Origin: an uncultured Bacteroidales bacterium
Lineage (GTDB): Bacteria; Bacteroidota; Bacteroidia; Bacteroidales; Bacteroidaceae
NCBI GenBank assembly: GCA_902802815.1
Contig: CADCNQ010000007.1
Coordinates: 18,181 to 82,180, forward strand
Length of the DNA: 64,000 nt
Reading direction: 5' to 3'
Within the stretch, counting starts at the first letter, position 1; every line of letters starts with the position of its first letter. Positions 31,052 to 39,059 of this stretch are shown here, in pieces. Both the position numbers and the translations under genes were made by a program. Below the pieces are notes generated by a model. That model ran no database searches. It worked only from the letters and a program-made list of their open reading frames with translations, and was not told where the DNA came from.

Positions 31052-31071
31052 TACGTGACGCTACTCACGTA
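31052..31071 (-). terminator. Possible terminator hairpin after the polyene operon
   Basis: Perfect 7-base arms TACGTGA / TCACGTA with a 6-base loop. On the minus strand it is followed by CCGCTTTTC. It lies 67 bases past the last operon gene. The T-run is weak. Confidence 0.4.
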
Positions 31072-31137
31072 GGATTATTTCTGCGCGCCAATCAGAGAAA
31101 ACAACATCCCGGCGCAGCCTCCGAAAAAAATATCAAG

Positions 31138-32307
31138 CTACTCCTCCCTATACGACTTGCGGTCTTTCTTTCCGTTGCGTGTCATCCGGATTTGCTCCAC
31201 AAGTTCGTATCGCTGCGGCACCTTATAGGCCTCCAGCGTCCCGTTGATAAAGCGGGCCAGCTGCTTCCTGTCGAAGTTCCTGTCCGGACTGAACTTTACC
31301 AGCAACTTCAGTATGTTGCCCAACACCGGATGCTTCCCGGCAACGCAGATACAGTCCTCCACACCCGGAAAAGCCAGCGCTCTGTCCTCCACCTCCGTAG
31401 GGTCCACCTTGTATCCTCCGATATTTATGACATCGTCGCTGCGTCCCACGATGTGGAGCATTCCGTCCTCGTCGAAGAAGCCGTTGTCTGCGGTGCAGAC
31501 ACACCCGTCGCTCATGACAGATGCCGTGAGTGCCGGTTCGTCGAGATATCCGCTCATGAGGGTTTTACCCTTGCAGGCGATATGTCCGTCGTCTGTGATG
31601 AACACCTCGGAATTCATCAACGGCAGACCGCAGCATCCCGGTTTGGTCACTCCGTCGTTGAAGTTGTACGTACACACAATGCCCGTCTCTGTGGAGGCAT
31701 AGGTGTTAAACAGGCGCGTCTTCGGCAGCAACTCGCACAGCCTCAGCATATCGGAATGCGATATCGGGGCAGCGCCGGTCTCGATGAATTCTATCTTATC
31801 CGCGTATGCAGCAAGTCTGTCTGCGCTGAATTGCAGCAGCATCCTGATGTTCGCCGGCACAAGGAATGTTGCCAGATGTGCGGACTCAAAGTCCAATGCC
31901 TGGAAAAACGCATTCACATCCTTCATTCCGTCAAGAATAATCAGAGTGCCGCCCTTCATCAGAGTGGGGAATATCTTACTCCAACTGCCCAGATGGTCCA
32001 ATGCTCCCGCCACCACGAAAACGGTATCTTCGCTGTATCCGTGCGCCCTGATAAGATTCTCCGAGTTGGCAATCACAGCACGCTGGGATATGACCACAGT
32101 CTTCGACTTTCCCGTAGTGCCGGTGGTCGTCAGATGGAAATCCGACTCCCACGACTCTCCCAGCAAAGGTATCGGCAGACTCTCTCCGAGGCGCATACGC
32201 TGATACAGTTCGGCATATCTGACGACAGAGCCGTCCTGAGCTATCAGGGCAGTCTTTTCCGGATGCGCCTCTGCGCTGCGTCGAACATAGTCCAATATTG
32301 TCTCCAC
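31138..32307 (-). CDS. Acyl/aryl-adenylating ligase of the aryl-polyene-type cluster
   Basis: A 389-aa ANL-superfamily enzyme, shorter than the usual 450-550. The P-loop is 'HLTTTGTTGKSKTVVISQ', adenylate-binding 'LFNTYASTETGIVC', the hinge 'IVGRSDDVINIGGYKVDP' and the catalytic lysine in 'MTRNGKKDRKSYR'. It likely activates the aromatic or acyl starter and loads it on the adjacent carrier protein. The missing residues are mostly N-terminal to the P-loop. The start is a GTG at 32307, 6 bases after the carrier-protein gene, which supports the pairing. It is the last gene of the operon. Confidence 0.85.
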   Translation of the reverse strand: METILDYVRRSAEAHPEKTALIAQDGSVVRYAELYQRMRLGESLPIPLLGESWESDFHLTTTGTTGKSKTVVISQRAVIANSENLIRAHGYSEDTVFVVAGALDHLGSWSKIFPTLMKGGTLIILDGMKDVNAFFQALDFESAHLATFLVPANIRMLLQFSADRLAAYADKIEFIETGAAPISHSDMLRLCELLPKTRLFNTYASTETGIVCTYNFNDGVTKPGCCGLPLMNSEVFITDDGHIACKGKTLMSGYLDEPALTASVMSDGCVCTADNGFFDEDGMLHIVGRSDDVINIGGYKVDPTEVEDRALAFPGVEDCICVAGKHPVLGNILKLLVKFSPDRNFDRKQLARFINGTLEAYKVPQRYELVEQIRMTRNGKKDRKSYREE

Positions 32308-32313
32308 TGCGAC

Positions 32314-32532
32314 TTACTTTTGCTTGCTCCGGACAAGAGCGACGATGGAATCGATGTTTTTGAAATTTCGTGGAGTCACGTCCTCGTGACTGAGCTCCAC
32401 CTTGTAGTGCTCTGACAGCACCAGCATAATTGTCGTTATGTCCAGGGAACTCAGTTCGCTGAACAGGAACTCGGATTCAAGGTTCACCAAAGGGAGGAGA
32501 TCCTCAAGCAGTCCAATCACTTCTTCTCTCAT
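32314..32532 (-). CDS. Acyl carrier protein (starter-loading candidate)
   Basis: A 72-aa acidic four-helix carrier protein. The phosphopantetheine serine is in 'FSELSSLDITTIML' (Ser-29). The usual Asp before the serine is replaced by Ser, which is atypical but tolerated in some carrier proteins. It lies between the ligase and the MMPL exporter, overlapping the exporter gene by 29 bases. It is the third carrier protein of the operon. Its position beside the adenylating ligase suggests it receives the activated starter. Confidence 0.8.
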   Translation of the reverse strand: MREEVIGLLEDLLPLVNLESEFLFSELSSLDITTIMLVLSEHYKVELSHEDVTPRNFKNIDSIVALVRSKQK

Positions 32533-34951
32533 ATCTTTTTTGTTTCCCGGGGGATTTTATAAACAGTAATCTGTATAGGAACGGCGGTATGACGAATGCC
32601 ATCAGCACCACACACGACATGCCGATCACCGTCACCATCCCAAGCGAATACATCGCGGGATGAGACGCGAACACGAGTATTCCGATACCGGCCAGCATTA
32701 TCAGCGCACTCAGGATGATACTTGTCTTGTATGATGTCAGCATCGGTTTGCCTTCCCTGTGCTCGTACACGCAGCCCTCTGTCATGAATATGGTGTAGTC
32801 GTCTCCCTGACCGAAGATGAATGTGGCAAGGATGATGTTCACTATGTTGAACTTGATACCGGCGAGCGCCATGATACCGAGAATCCACACCCAGCTCACG
32901 GCCATCGGTATGAATGCGAGGATTGCCAGTCTGATGTTGCGGAAAGAGTACCACAGGAAGAGGAACACGATTGCCGAACAGGCCCAGCCGATATAATTGA
33001 AATCATCCGTTATGCCGGTTGAGAGTTTACTGTTGAGCGTCTTTATGTCGAAACTTCCCGGCACCCGGGCCTCCACCTCTGCGACATTTCTGTCCGGCAC
33101 AATCATCTGCTCCACCACAAAGGACTTTCCGCCGGTCTCCGTGCAGAAGCCCTTGAGCAGCGACGATGTAATCGGCGAAAATTCCTTGAAGGGTTTCACT
33201 TCATACTCCCTGCCGACTGTCCTGCGGAAACCGTCGAAGGCATCGTCCGAGAAACCGTAACGGCGGGCCTCATCACTCAGTTTCTCACCAAACACATCAC
33301 GATGTCTCTGCACAAAATCACGCCAGGCCTCAAGTCTGTCCCTCTGTTCAGCGGACGAAGCGATAAGGTCGGTTGCCCCAAGAATGGACACAATCTTACC
33401 CTCGCCGGCAAGTGAGTCTGTCAGGGCTTTACGTGATTCACACAAAGCAAGAGCCTCGTCCATGTCGTTTCCTTCTGCCACAGAATATACCGTTGTCACG
33501 CCTCCCGGGGACGCATTGCCGGCAACAGACCGGAAATACTCCATCTCCTGTCTCTGCTCTTCTGTCATGTAGTTGATATTCGAAATGTCCGAGTCAAATT
33601 CCGTCTTCAGCGACGCTATGGCGAACACAAGCGTCAGAACGGCAATCCCGGCAACGACGTATCTGTTTCTGTCCGGCTGTATTCCCGCAATCCTCTCCAG
33701 CAAGACCATCTTTCTGTCTCCGCGCTCCTCCCGGATGTAGTGAGGCAGGAACAGGAGGACAAACAGTATCGTGCCCAGCAACATCAGGGACGCAAAGATA
33801 CCGAGGTCGCGCAACGCGACGGAATCCAGCGGCACCAACGCCATGAAGGCTCCCACGGTGGTTACATTTCCTATCAGCAGCGGAGACACTATCTCCTTCA
33901 TCGCAAGGCGTATGTCCGGCTGGTGGGACAAGTGGTTTATCAGGTGCAGAGGATAGTTGAAAGCGATGCCCATAATCACCGACGATATACCCAGGACTAT
34001 CAGCGACACCTCAGAGCGGATGAGCGACATACCGGCCAGCGCGAAGAGGGCACCCCACGCTACCGTCACTCCCACGAGAAGGAAGCTTCTGACAGAGTTG
34101 AAGGCATAAGAAATCAGGATAAAGATAAAAACACATGCCATCGTGATGGCGAGCACGCTGTCCTTCTTTATCTGCGAAGCATTCCCCACGGCAATCACCG
34201 GACCTCCGGTGACATGCGCTTTCACCTGCGGGCACTCCTTCCCTGCTGCATCCAACGCGCCGCTGACCATATCCAGCAACTGACGGTTCCGGTTCGTCTC
34301 TCTGTTGCCGAACGGAGAGTGTATCAGCACTATCGCCCTGGACATGTCAGGGGTGAAGATGTATCCGTCCACCTCCTCAAAATCCGACTCGCGCCGGAAC
34401 CTCTGCAGTTTTTTGAACACGGGAGTGAACAGCCCCAGAGGATCCCGGCCGATATTCTCCTGCACGAACCCACCGGAAGGGAACATCAGCATCTCCACAT
34501 CCTTTTGCAGGGCTTCGCCCACATATCCCTTTTCCGAGAGCAGGCTGTCCATCCTGAGATAGTCCTCCTGAGTGAGGAAATAGGGAATGTTGTCATAAAT
34601 CCATGATATCATTTCGCCCACCTGTTCCGCATCCGCTCTCCACATCGCATCCTCCGTCCAATGATGAAGGTCTCTCCTGTCCAGTTCCTCATGGAATTTT
34701 CCGATGGCACTGACCACCTGCTGTTCGTCTCCCGGATTATCAAACAGCACGACGATCTCCGATGCCCTCGATATATCCTGATACAGCTCCATGTTCCTGC
34801 GGTCGGCCTCCTTCAGCGGCAGGAAATCGGAAATATCTTCCTTGTACGACAGCGTCGCCGCCAACAATGCCATCACAGACGTCAGGAGAAACAGAAGGCC
34901 GTTCCTGACAAGCCCGTGAGCCCTAAAGTAATCGTATATACCCAGAATCAT
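32504..34951 (-). CDS. MMPL/RND-family exporter
   Basis: About 815 aa from the ATG at 34951, which overlaps the alpha/beta-hydrolase stop as ATGA; longer in-frame starts are less plausible. It has twofold RND topology. TM1 is near residues 15-32, a periplasmic domain is followed by a TM cluster ('DSVLAITMACVFIFILISYAFN', quoted in part), then a second periplasmic domain and a second cluster ('INIVNIILATFIFGQGDDYT'-type region). Aryl-polyene and flexirubin clusters carry such MMPL proteins, thought to move the lipid-linked product towards the outer membrane. Confidence 0.88.
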   Translation of the reverse strand: MILGIYDYFRAHGLVRNGLLFLLTSVMALLAATLSYKEDISDFLPLKEADRRNMELYQDISRASEIVVLFDNPGDEQQVVSAIGKFHEELDRRDLHHWTEDAMWRADAEQVGEMISWIYDNIPYFLTQEDYLRMDSLLSEKGYVGEALQKDVEMLMFPSGGFVQENIGRDPLGLFTPVFKKLQRFRRESDFEEVDGYIFTPDMSRAIVLIHSPFGNRETNRNRQLLDMVSGALDAAGKECPQVKAHVTGGPVIAVGNASQIKKDSVLAITMACVFIFILISYAFNSVRSFLLVGVTVAWGALFALAGMSLIRSEVSLIVLGISSVIMGIAFNYPLHLINHLSHQPDIRLAMKEIVSPLLIGNVTTVGAFMALVPLDSVALRDLGIFASLMLLGTILFVLLFLPHYIREERGDRKMVLLERIAGIQPDRNRYVVAGIAVLTLVFAIASLKTEFDSDISNINYMTEEQRQEMEYFRSVAGNASPGGVTTVYSVAEGNDMDEALALCESRKALTDSLAGEGKIVSILGATDLIASSAEQRDRLEAWRDFVQRHRDVFGEKLSDEARRYGFSDDAFDGFRRTVGREYEVKPFKEFSPITSSLLKGFCTETGGKSFVVEQMIVPDRNVAEVEARVPGSFDIKTLNSKLSTGITDDFNYIGWACSAIVFLFLWYSFRNIRLAILAFIPMAVSWVWILGIMALAGIKFNIVNIILATFIFGQGDDYTIFMTEGCVYEHREGKPMLTSYKTSIILSALIMLAGIGILVFASHPAMYSLGMVTVIGMSCVVLMAFVIPPFLYRLLFIKSPGKQKRYERRSDWTA

Positions 34952-35835
34952 CTCCCTATTACATTTATTTCCCGCAACCACGCGATGAATTCCCGCCTCC
35001 ACGCACGGCACTCGGGAGTACCCTTGTCGTCTGCTGCTCCGAAGCCGTGACCGCCGCTTTTGTACTGTATATACCTGTGAGACACACCCCGGGCCGACAA
35101 GGCAGAATCGAGCAGGACGGAGTTTCTGTAATCCACAACCGGATCGTCAACACAGTTCACAAGGAACACCGGTGGACAATCGTCCGGAACATTCAGCTCC
35201 AGAGAAAGCCTCTTTCGCAATTCCCTGTCGTATTTCCCGCTGTCGCCGAGCAGACCGCGCCTGGAACGCTTGTGGACGCAGTTCGCAGAAAATGTCACCA
35301 CCGGATATATAGGCGCAACAAATGCCGGGCGGCTGCGCTCCGTATCATACCTTTCCGCCACAGACATAACGAGATGTCCGCCGGCGGAGAATCCCATCGC
35401 TCCCACTCTCGCCGTATCAACTCCCCATTCCGAAGCATGGTCTTTTACATAAAGTATCGCTTTCTGTAAATCGTTCTGTGCGTCAGGATATTGATTCCCT
35501 GTCCTGCCCAGTCTCCAATGGAATATAAACGACGGCACCCCTCCCACCCTGTAATCAAGAACAAAGGCGGAGACACCGGCGCTCTGCAGCCATTCAGCCA
35601 CGAGTTCGCCTTCCGATTTCATATCGTGCCAAAAATAGCTCCCGCCCGGACACACAACGACACATGCGTTGCTGCTGCCGCCAGCCAGATAGGGAGTCAG
35701 CATCACCTTCTTACGCACGGACGTCCCCTCCCAGATGTTCACCGCATCTTCACGGGCAGACAACGATACGGAGCAGAGAAGTCCGCATATCACCGATATT
35801 ATCAACCACAACCTCGACATACTCACACTAGGCAT
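34948..35835 (-). CDS. Exported alpha/beta hydrolase
   Basis: A 295-aa esterase-like protein with a signal peptide ('SRLWLIISVICGLLCSVSLSA'), from the ATG at 35835; an ATG at 35820 is an equally good start. The catalytic triad is readable: nucleophile in 'VGAMGFSAGGHLVMS', acid in 'VNCVDDPVVDYRNS', histidine in 'YKSGGHGFGAAD'. The oxyanion region is 'VVVCPGGSYFWHD'. It resembles carbohydrate and acetyl esterases. Inside the polyene operon it may act as a periplasmic esterase or substitute for the missing thioesterase; that role is only inferred. Confidence 0.82.
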   Translation of the reverse strand: MPSVSMSRLWLIISVICGLLCSVSLSAREDAVNIWEGTSVRKKVMLTPYLAGGSSNACVVVCPGGSYFWHDMKSEGELVAEWLQSAGVSAFVLDYRVGGVPSFIFHWRLGRTGNQYPDAQNDLQKAILYVKDHASEWGVDTARVGAMGFSAGGHLVMSVAERYDTERSRPAFVAPIYPVVTFSANCVHKRSRRGLLGDSGKYDRELRKRLSLELNVPDDCPPVFLVNCVDDPVVDYRNSVLLDSALSARGVSHRYIQYKSGGHGFGAADDKGTPECRAWRREFIAWLREINVIGR

Positions 35836-37339
35836 CCCTATCGTATCTGTTGCACATGGAGGAGTACTCTCTCCGGTAGTACTGCCGGAACCACGAGGCC
35901 AGCTGCAGGTCGCTCCCTATTTTGTCATACTCCTCAAACGGCACGCGTCTGTTCATCTGCACCACAATCTGTCCCTTGCGAAGATACTTGCCGCCCTTCG
36001 GCAACACACGTCCGACACCATACTCCACGAGCGGCAGGATATCCGTCTGCAGCATCCTTGCTATGTGAAACGCACCTTTGTGGAAACGTCCTATGCTGCA
36101 GTTCTGCGAGCGTGTTCCCTCCGGATACAGCGCAATACTGTAGCCGCGCTCCACCAGCGATTTCAGTTTAGGCATGATTGCTTCCATCCCCATCGACACC
36201 GGATAGTATTCCGCATTACGTATCACAAGACCGAAAAACGGACTGTGCCACACCCAGTCGTTGGTCAGCATCACCACCTTGCGGGTTTGCGACAGCATTA
36301 TCATAAGATCCAGATGCGACTGGTGGTTGCAGATAATCACGGCGGGCTTCTCAAAGGTTTCACCGCCGGCATGCACCTCGTAGCGGACTCCGGGAATACC
36401 GTGCTGACGTATGACGAACTTCGTCATGCAATAGAGCAGACCGTGCAACAGGGAAGACTTCCTTTCCGCATCGCGCCAGAGCAGATTCACCACACAGGTG
36501 TAGGGAATCAAAATCAGGAAGCATGACAGCAGATAGAACAGCAGAGAATACGTCGTCCGCAGGAATATCATCAGAGTTCTGAAAAGTTTCAGGGGAAGTC
36601 CGTACAAAAGGGCAAGAAAACACAGACACGTGTTCAGCACAAAGATGCGGGCAAAGTCCTTTCCCGGCCTGAAATGCGAAACCCTCTCCTCTTTCGGCGG
36701 GTAATACACATCCACCTCTGCGGAGACTATGCTCACACCGTGCCAGCAAAGAAAGACCATCAGTTCCAGCTCCGCCTCATAGCGGGACGTGAGCAGTCCC
36801 AGTCCCCGGATTTTTCTCAGAGGATAGAGCCTGTAACCCGTCTGGGTGTCCTTGAGACACCTGCCCGTCTGCACGCAGAACCAGAAATTCCCGAATGCAT
36901 TTGCAAATTTACTTCCCTTTGACCTCTCTGCCTTCTCCAACCCCTTCCTTGCGCCCACAATCAGGGCACCCGGGTGTTTGATATTTGCATCCAGGAATAC
37001 GTGGATATCCTCGGGAAAGTGCTGACCGTCGGCATCTATCGTTATCGCATAGGAAAAACCCATTTCGAGAGCCTTGCAGAAACCCTGCTTCAATGCCTCG
37101 CCTTTTCCTTTGTTTTCTTTGTATGCCACAACAGTTATGCCCTCGACGGCCTGCACCAGACGTTCTGTCCCGTCACTGCATCCGTCGCACACCACAATCA
37201 CGTCGTCGCATTGCATTCTGGCCCTCGTGACCACATCCACGACGGTGGCCGCATTGTCATATGTGGGTATTACAACGCAGATGCCTCTCTCACGCAAAAT
37301 CCTCCTCTGCTCCGCGGTATCGTTTATTTCTGCCTGCAT
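35828..37339 (-). CDS. Glycosyltransferase family 2 - acyltransferase fusion
   Basis: A 503-aa two-domain protein from the ATG at 37339 (a GTG 21 bases earlier is possible). The N-terminal domain (about 25-240) is GT2: 'ICVVIPTYDNAATVVDVV' and the DxD-type 'AITIDADGQHFPEDI'. A hydrophobic linker follows (about 255-300). The C-terminal half is a PlsC-like acyltransferase with 'ICNHQSHLDLMIM' (H-x4-D) and 'IALYPEGTRSQN'. Such fusions are known in aryl-polyene clusters, where they probably build the glycolipid anchor. It overlaps the dehydratase gene by 16 bases. Confidence 0.88.
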   Translation of the reverse strand: MQAEINDTAEQRRILRERGICVVIPTYDNAATVVDVVTRARMQCDDVIVVCDGCSDGTERLVQAVEGITVVAYKENKGKGEALKQGFCKALEMGFSYAITIDADGQHFPEDIHVFLDANIKHPGALIVGARKGLEKAERSKGSKFANAFGNFWFCVQTGRCLKDTQTGYRLYPLRKIRGLGLLTSRYEAELELMVFLCWHGVSIVSAEVDVYYPPKEERVSHFRPGKDFARIFVLNTCLCFLALLYGLPLKLFRTLMIFLRTTYSLLFYLLSCFLILIPYTCVVNLLWRDAERKSSLLHGLLYCMTKFVIRQHGIPGVRYEVHAGGETFEKPAVIICNHQSHLDLMIMLSQTRKVVMLTNDWVWHSPFFGLVIRNAEYYPVSMGMEAIMPKLKSLVERGYSIALYPEGTRSQNCSIGRFHKGAFHIARMLQTDILPLVEYGVGRVLPKGGKYLRKGQIVVQMNRRVPFEEYDKIGSDLQLASWFRQYYRREYSSMCNRYDRDA

Positions 37340-37695
37340 GTAATCGATAGTTTTGCGCACACGGACTCACCGCTGCTGACAGTCACCTGCATACTCACCA
37401 CGCTGCCATCATTCACAATATTACGGTATCTGTACACATATACTGCGTCACTGTCGGGAATCACCGCAGAAATAAATTTCACATTCCTCAGACGCACCGT
37501 CTCCACCTCCCGCCGGGTCTCCAGAGAATACAGTTCCAAAGCCGTCTGAACGATGCACGCTCCCGGTGTTATCGCCTCGCCGGGGAAGTGAGCCTTGTAG
37601 ATAACATCATCGCCGTTGAGACGGATGCTGTACTCGAATCCGCTCTCGTCGCGCAATGCGTCTGCCACACTGAATAAGTTATTGCGAAGTTTCAT
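37324..37695 (-). CDS. Hotdog-fold 3-hydroxyacyl-ACP dehydratase
   Basis: A 123-aa FabZ-like protein. The active-site strand is 'IYKAHFPGEAITPGACIVQTAL' in essence, with His-36 and the Gly-x-x-Thr-Pro-Gly turn. It would remove water from the beta-hydroxyacyl chain during polyene extension. It overlaps the upstream periplasmic-protein gene by 4 bases. The second dehydratase of the operon lies at 42757. Confidence 0.83.
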   Translation of the reverse strand: MKLRNNLFSVADALRDESGFEYSIRLNGDDVIYKAHFPGEAITPGACIVQTALELYSLETRREVETVRLRNVKFISAVIPDSDAVYVYRYRNIVNDGSVVSMQVTVSSGESVCAKLSITCRQK

Positions 37696-38111
37696 TCCTG
37701 ACTGTCCAAGGGGGTGAAAGTATAGCGTATGCGCCTCTTCTCATTGACATACGTCGTCTCCGACATCTGCAAGGCATTCATCACATGCACCATATCTTTT
37801 CTGATGATGCGCCTCACATACCATCTGTTGAGTTTTCCGGCCGCGTCGAGTATTTTCACGCGATTTCTGCGGGGATCATAGCTGAACGACATCACGGACA
37901 CGCCGAATTCGTTGAACACCACCCCACATATTTCCTCCTCCTGGCTTGCTATGATACCTACGCCGCTTATGTAGCCTCTTCCGAATTCTATCACAACGGC
38001 ATACCTCACCTTCTCTCCCTCCTGGCGTGGGAAGAAACGGTCATGTGCCCTTGCCGGTAGCACCGCCAGCAGCGATGCAACGATGCTAATCAAGAGTAAA
38101 AAGACTCGCAT
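37692..38111 (-). CDS. Small periplasmic protein of unknown function in the polyene operon
   Basis: A 139-aa protein with a signal peptide ('RVFLLLISIVASLLAVLPARA'). The mature part is beta-rich with basic patches ('GKLNRWYVRRIIRKDMVHVMN'). I recognise no enzyme motif. It overlaps the LolA-like gene by 26 bases and the dehydratase by 4, so it is co-expressed with the cluster. It may assist transfer of the lipid product with the LolA-like carrier and MMPL exporter. Confidence 0.7.
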   Translation of the reverse strand: MRVFLLLISIVASLLAVLPARAHDRFFPRQEGEKVRYAVVIEFGRGYISGVGIIASQEEEICGVVFNEFGVSVMSFSYDPRRNRVKILDAAGKLNRWYVRRIIRKDMVHVMNALQMSETTYVNEKRRIRYTFTPLDSQE

Positions 38112-38700
38112 CTGTCTTCTGGTTCTTCTTTATGTTTGTGAGAGATATGACGGTGACATCACCTTTCTTCTCATACATCTCCACCTTGTCCACCACAGAG
38201 AGCTGTTTGTTGAAGTGCAGCAGGATCCGTTCGAACATCTGCTTCATCTCCTTCGTCTGGGGAGTCAGCGTGATGAGCCACTCCTGAGCCTCGTCCTTTA
38301 TCTCGGTGCGGAAGGTCTTCACGTCGTTGATGCTCTTACCTACGATACTGTTCATCATGATGGCGGCAATCTCCTTGAACATCTTGTTGCGATTGACGTC
38401 TATCACATCACTGCGCCCGTTGTTGCGCAGATACACCTTTGCCCCGTTGATGATGAATGTATAGCTGTAGGGGCTGACATATTCCCACCGCAGTTTGTCG
38501 GCGCGCCGGTAGTAGAGTTTTCCTTTGGACACCATCTTCTCGTTGAGCATCCTCACGCTTTTCGTCTGCACGAACTCGCACTCCATCGAAGCCAGAGCGG
38601 ATGTCGCCCTGTTGATTTTATCCACAATCTGCCGGTCACCTGTCTGTGCAGAGCCCCCGCACGACAGCATCACCATGAATATCACCAGTAACCGTCTCAT
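38086..38700 (-). CDS. LolA-like outer-membrane lipid carrier
   Basis: A 204-aa exported protein from the ATG at 38700, which begins a signal peptide ('RRLLVIFMVMLSCGGSAQ'); sequence upstream in frame is a shadow of the membrane-protein gene. LolA-fold landmarks are 'ASMECEFVQTKSVRMLNEKM', 'GKLYYRRADKLRWEYVSPY' and 'KLYY/IINGAKVYLRN'. LolA-like proteins are standard members of aryl-polyene clusters, proposed to ferry the pigment lipid across the periplasm. A lipoprotein-like Cys lies near the signal cleavage site, so it may be membrane-anchored. Confidence 0.85.
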   Translation of the reverse strand: MRRLLVIFMVMLSCGGSAQTGDRQIVDKINRATSALASMECEFVQTKSVRMLNEKMVSKGKLYYRRADKLRWEYVSPYSYTFIINGAKVYLRNNGRSDVIDVNRNKMFKEIAAIMMNSIVGKSINDVKTFRTEIKDEAQEWLITLTPQTKEMKQMFERILLHFNKQLSVVDKVEMYEKKGDVTVISLTNIKKNQKTDASLFTLD

Positions 38701-38702
38701 GC

Positions 38703-39059
38703 CTATCTCGCTATCAGCACACATCCCGTGACGATGAAACACACTCCCACCCATTTGGCCGCGTTCACATTCTCGTGGAAGAACACCATTGCCGCCACCA
38801 TGCCGAACACATAGCTCAACGACGCCATCGGATAGGCCATGCTGAACGGGAAATGCTTTATGATGTACAGCCACAGCGCACAGCCCGTTGCAAAACATAT
38901 TCCGCTCATGGCAAACTGCCAGTTCAGGAAGACAGACCGCCAGAACTCCGCACTCCACGCGAAAGGCCTCATCCTGCCAAGCCCGAATTTCAGGAACACC
39001 TGCCCGGAGGCAAGCATCATACTCTGCACCACTGCCAAAGGTATAAGTCTGTGTATCAT
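38703..39059 (-). CDS. EamA/SMR-type small membrane transporter
   Basis: A 118-aa protein made of four hydrophobic helices ('LIPLAVVQSMMLASGQVFLKFG', shown in part; 'FAMSGICFATGCALWLYII'; 'MAYPMASLSYVFGMVAAMVFF'; 'WVGVCFIVTGCVLIA'). The glycine and proline pattern of helix 3 is that of the EamA/ArnE-like family. Half-size members work as dimers and flip lipid-linked substrates. It overlaps the ketosynthase gene by 4 bases. Flipping of the glycosyl-lipid intermediate is a reasonable inference. Confidence 0.75.
   Translation of the reverse strand: MIHRLIPLAVVQSMMLASGQVFLKFGLGRMRPFAWSAEFWRSVFLNWQFAMSGICFATGCALWLYIIKHFPFSMAYPMASLSYVFGMVAAMVFFHENVNAAKWVGVCFIVTGCVLIAR

Larger units (their letters stand above)
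30761..31137. other. 377-base gene-free interval
   Basis: Between the TraB gene start and the end of the adenylating-ligase gene. It holds the TraB -7 box, the second 11-bp repeat array (30944-31040) and a small palindrome (31052-31071). Open frames through it on the plus strand are products of the repeats. Confidence 0.7.

Noticed and set aside
30892..32415. 507-codon plus-strand frame through the 11-bp repeats and across the ligase
   Set aside because: The first part is repeat-encoded ('SIYRASIGYLS') and the rest is antisense to the clearly recognisable ligase.
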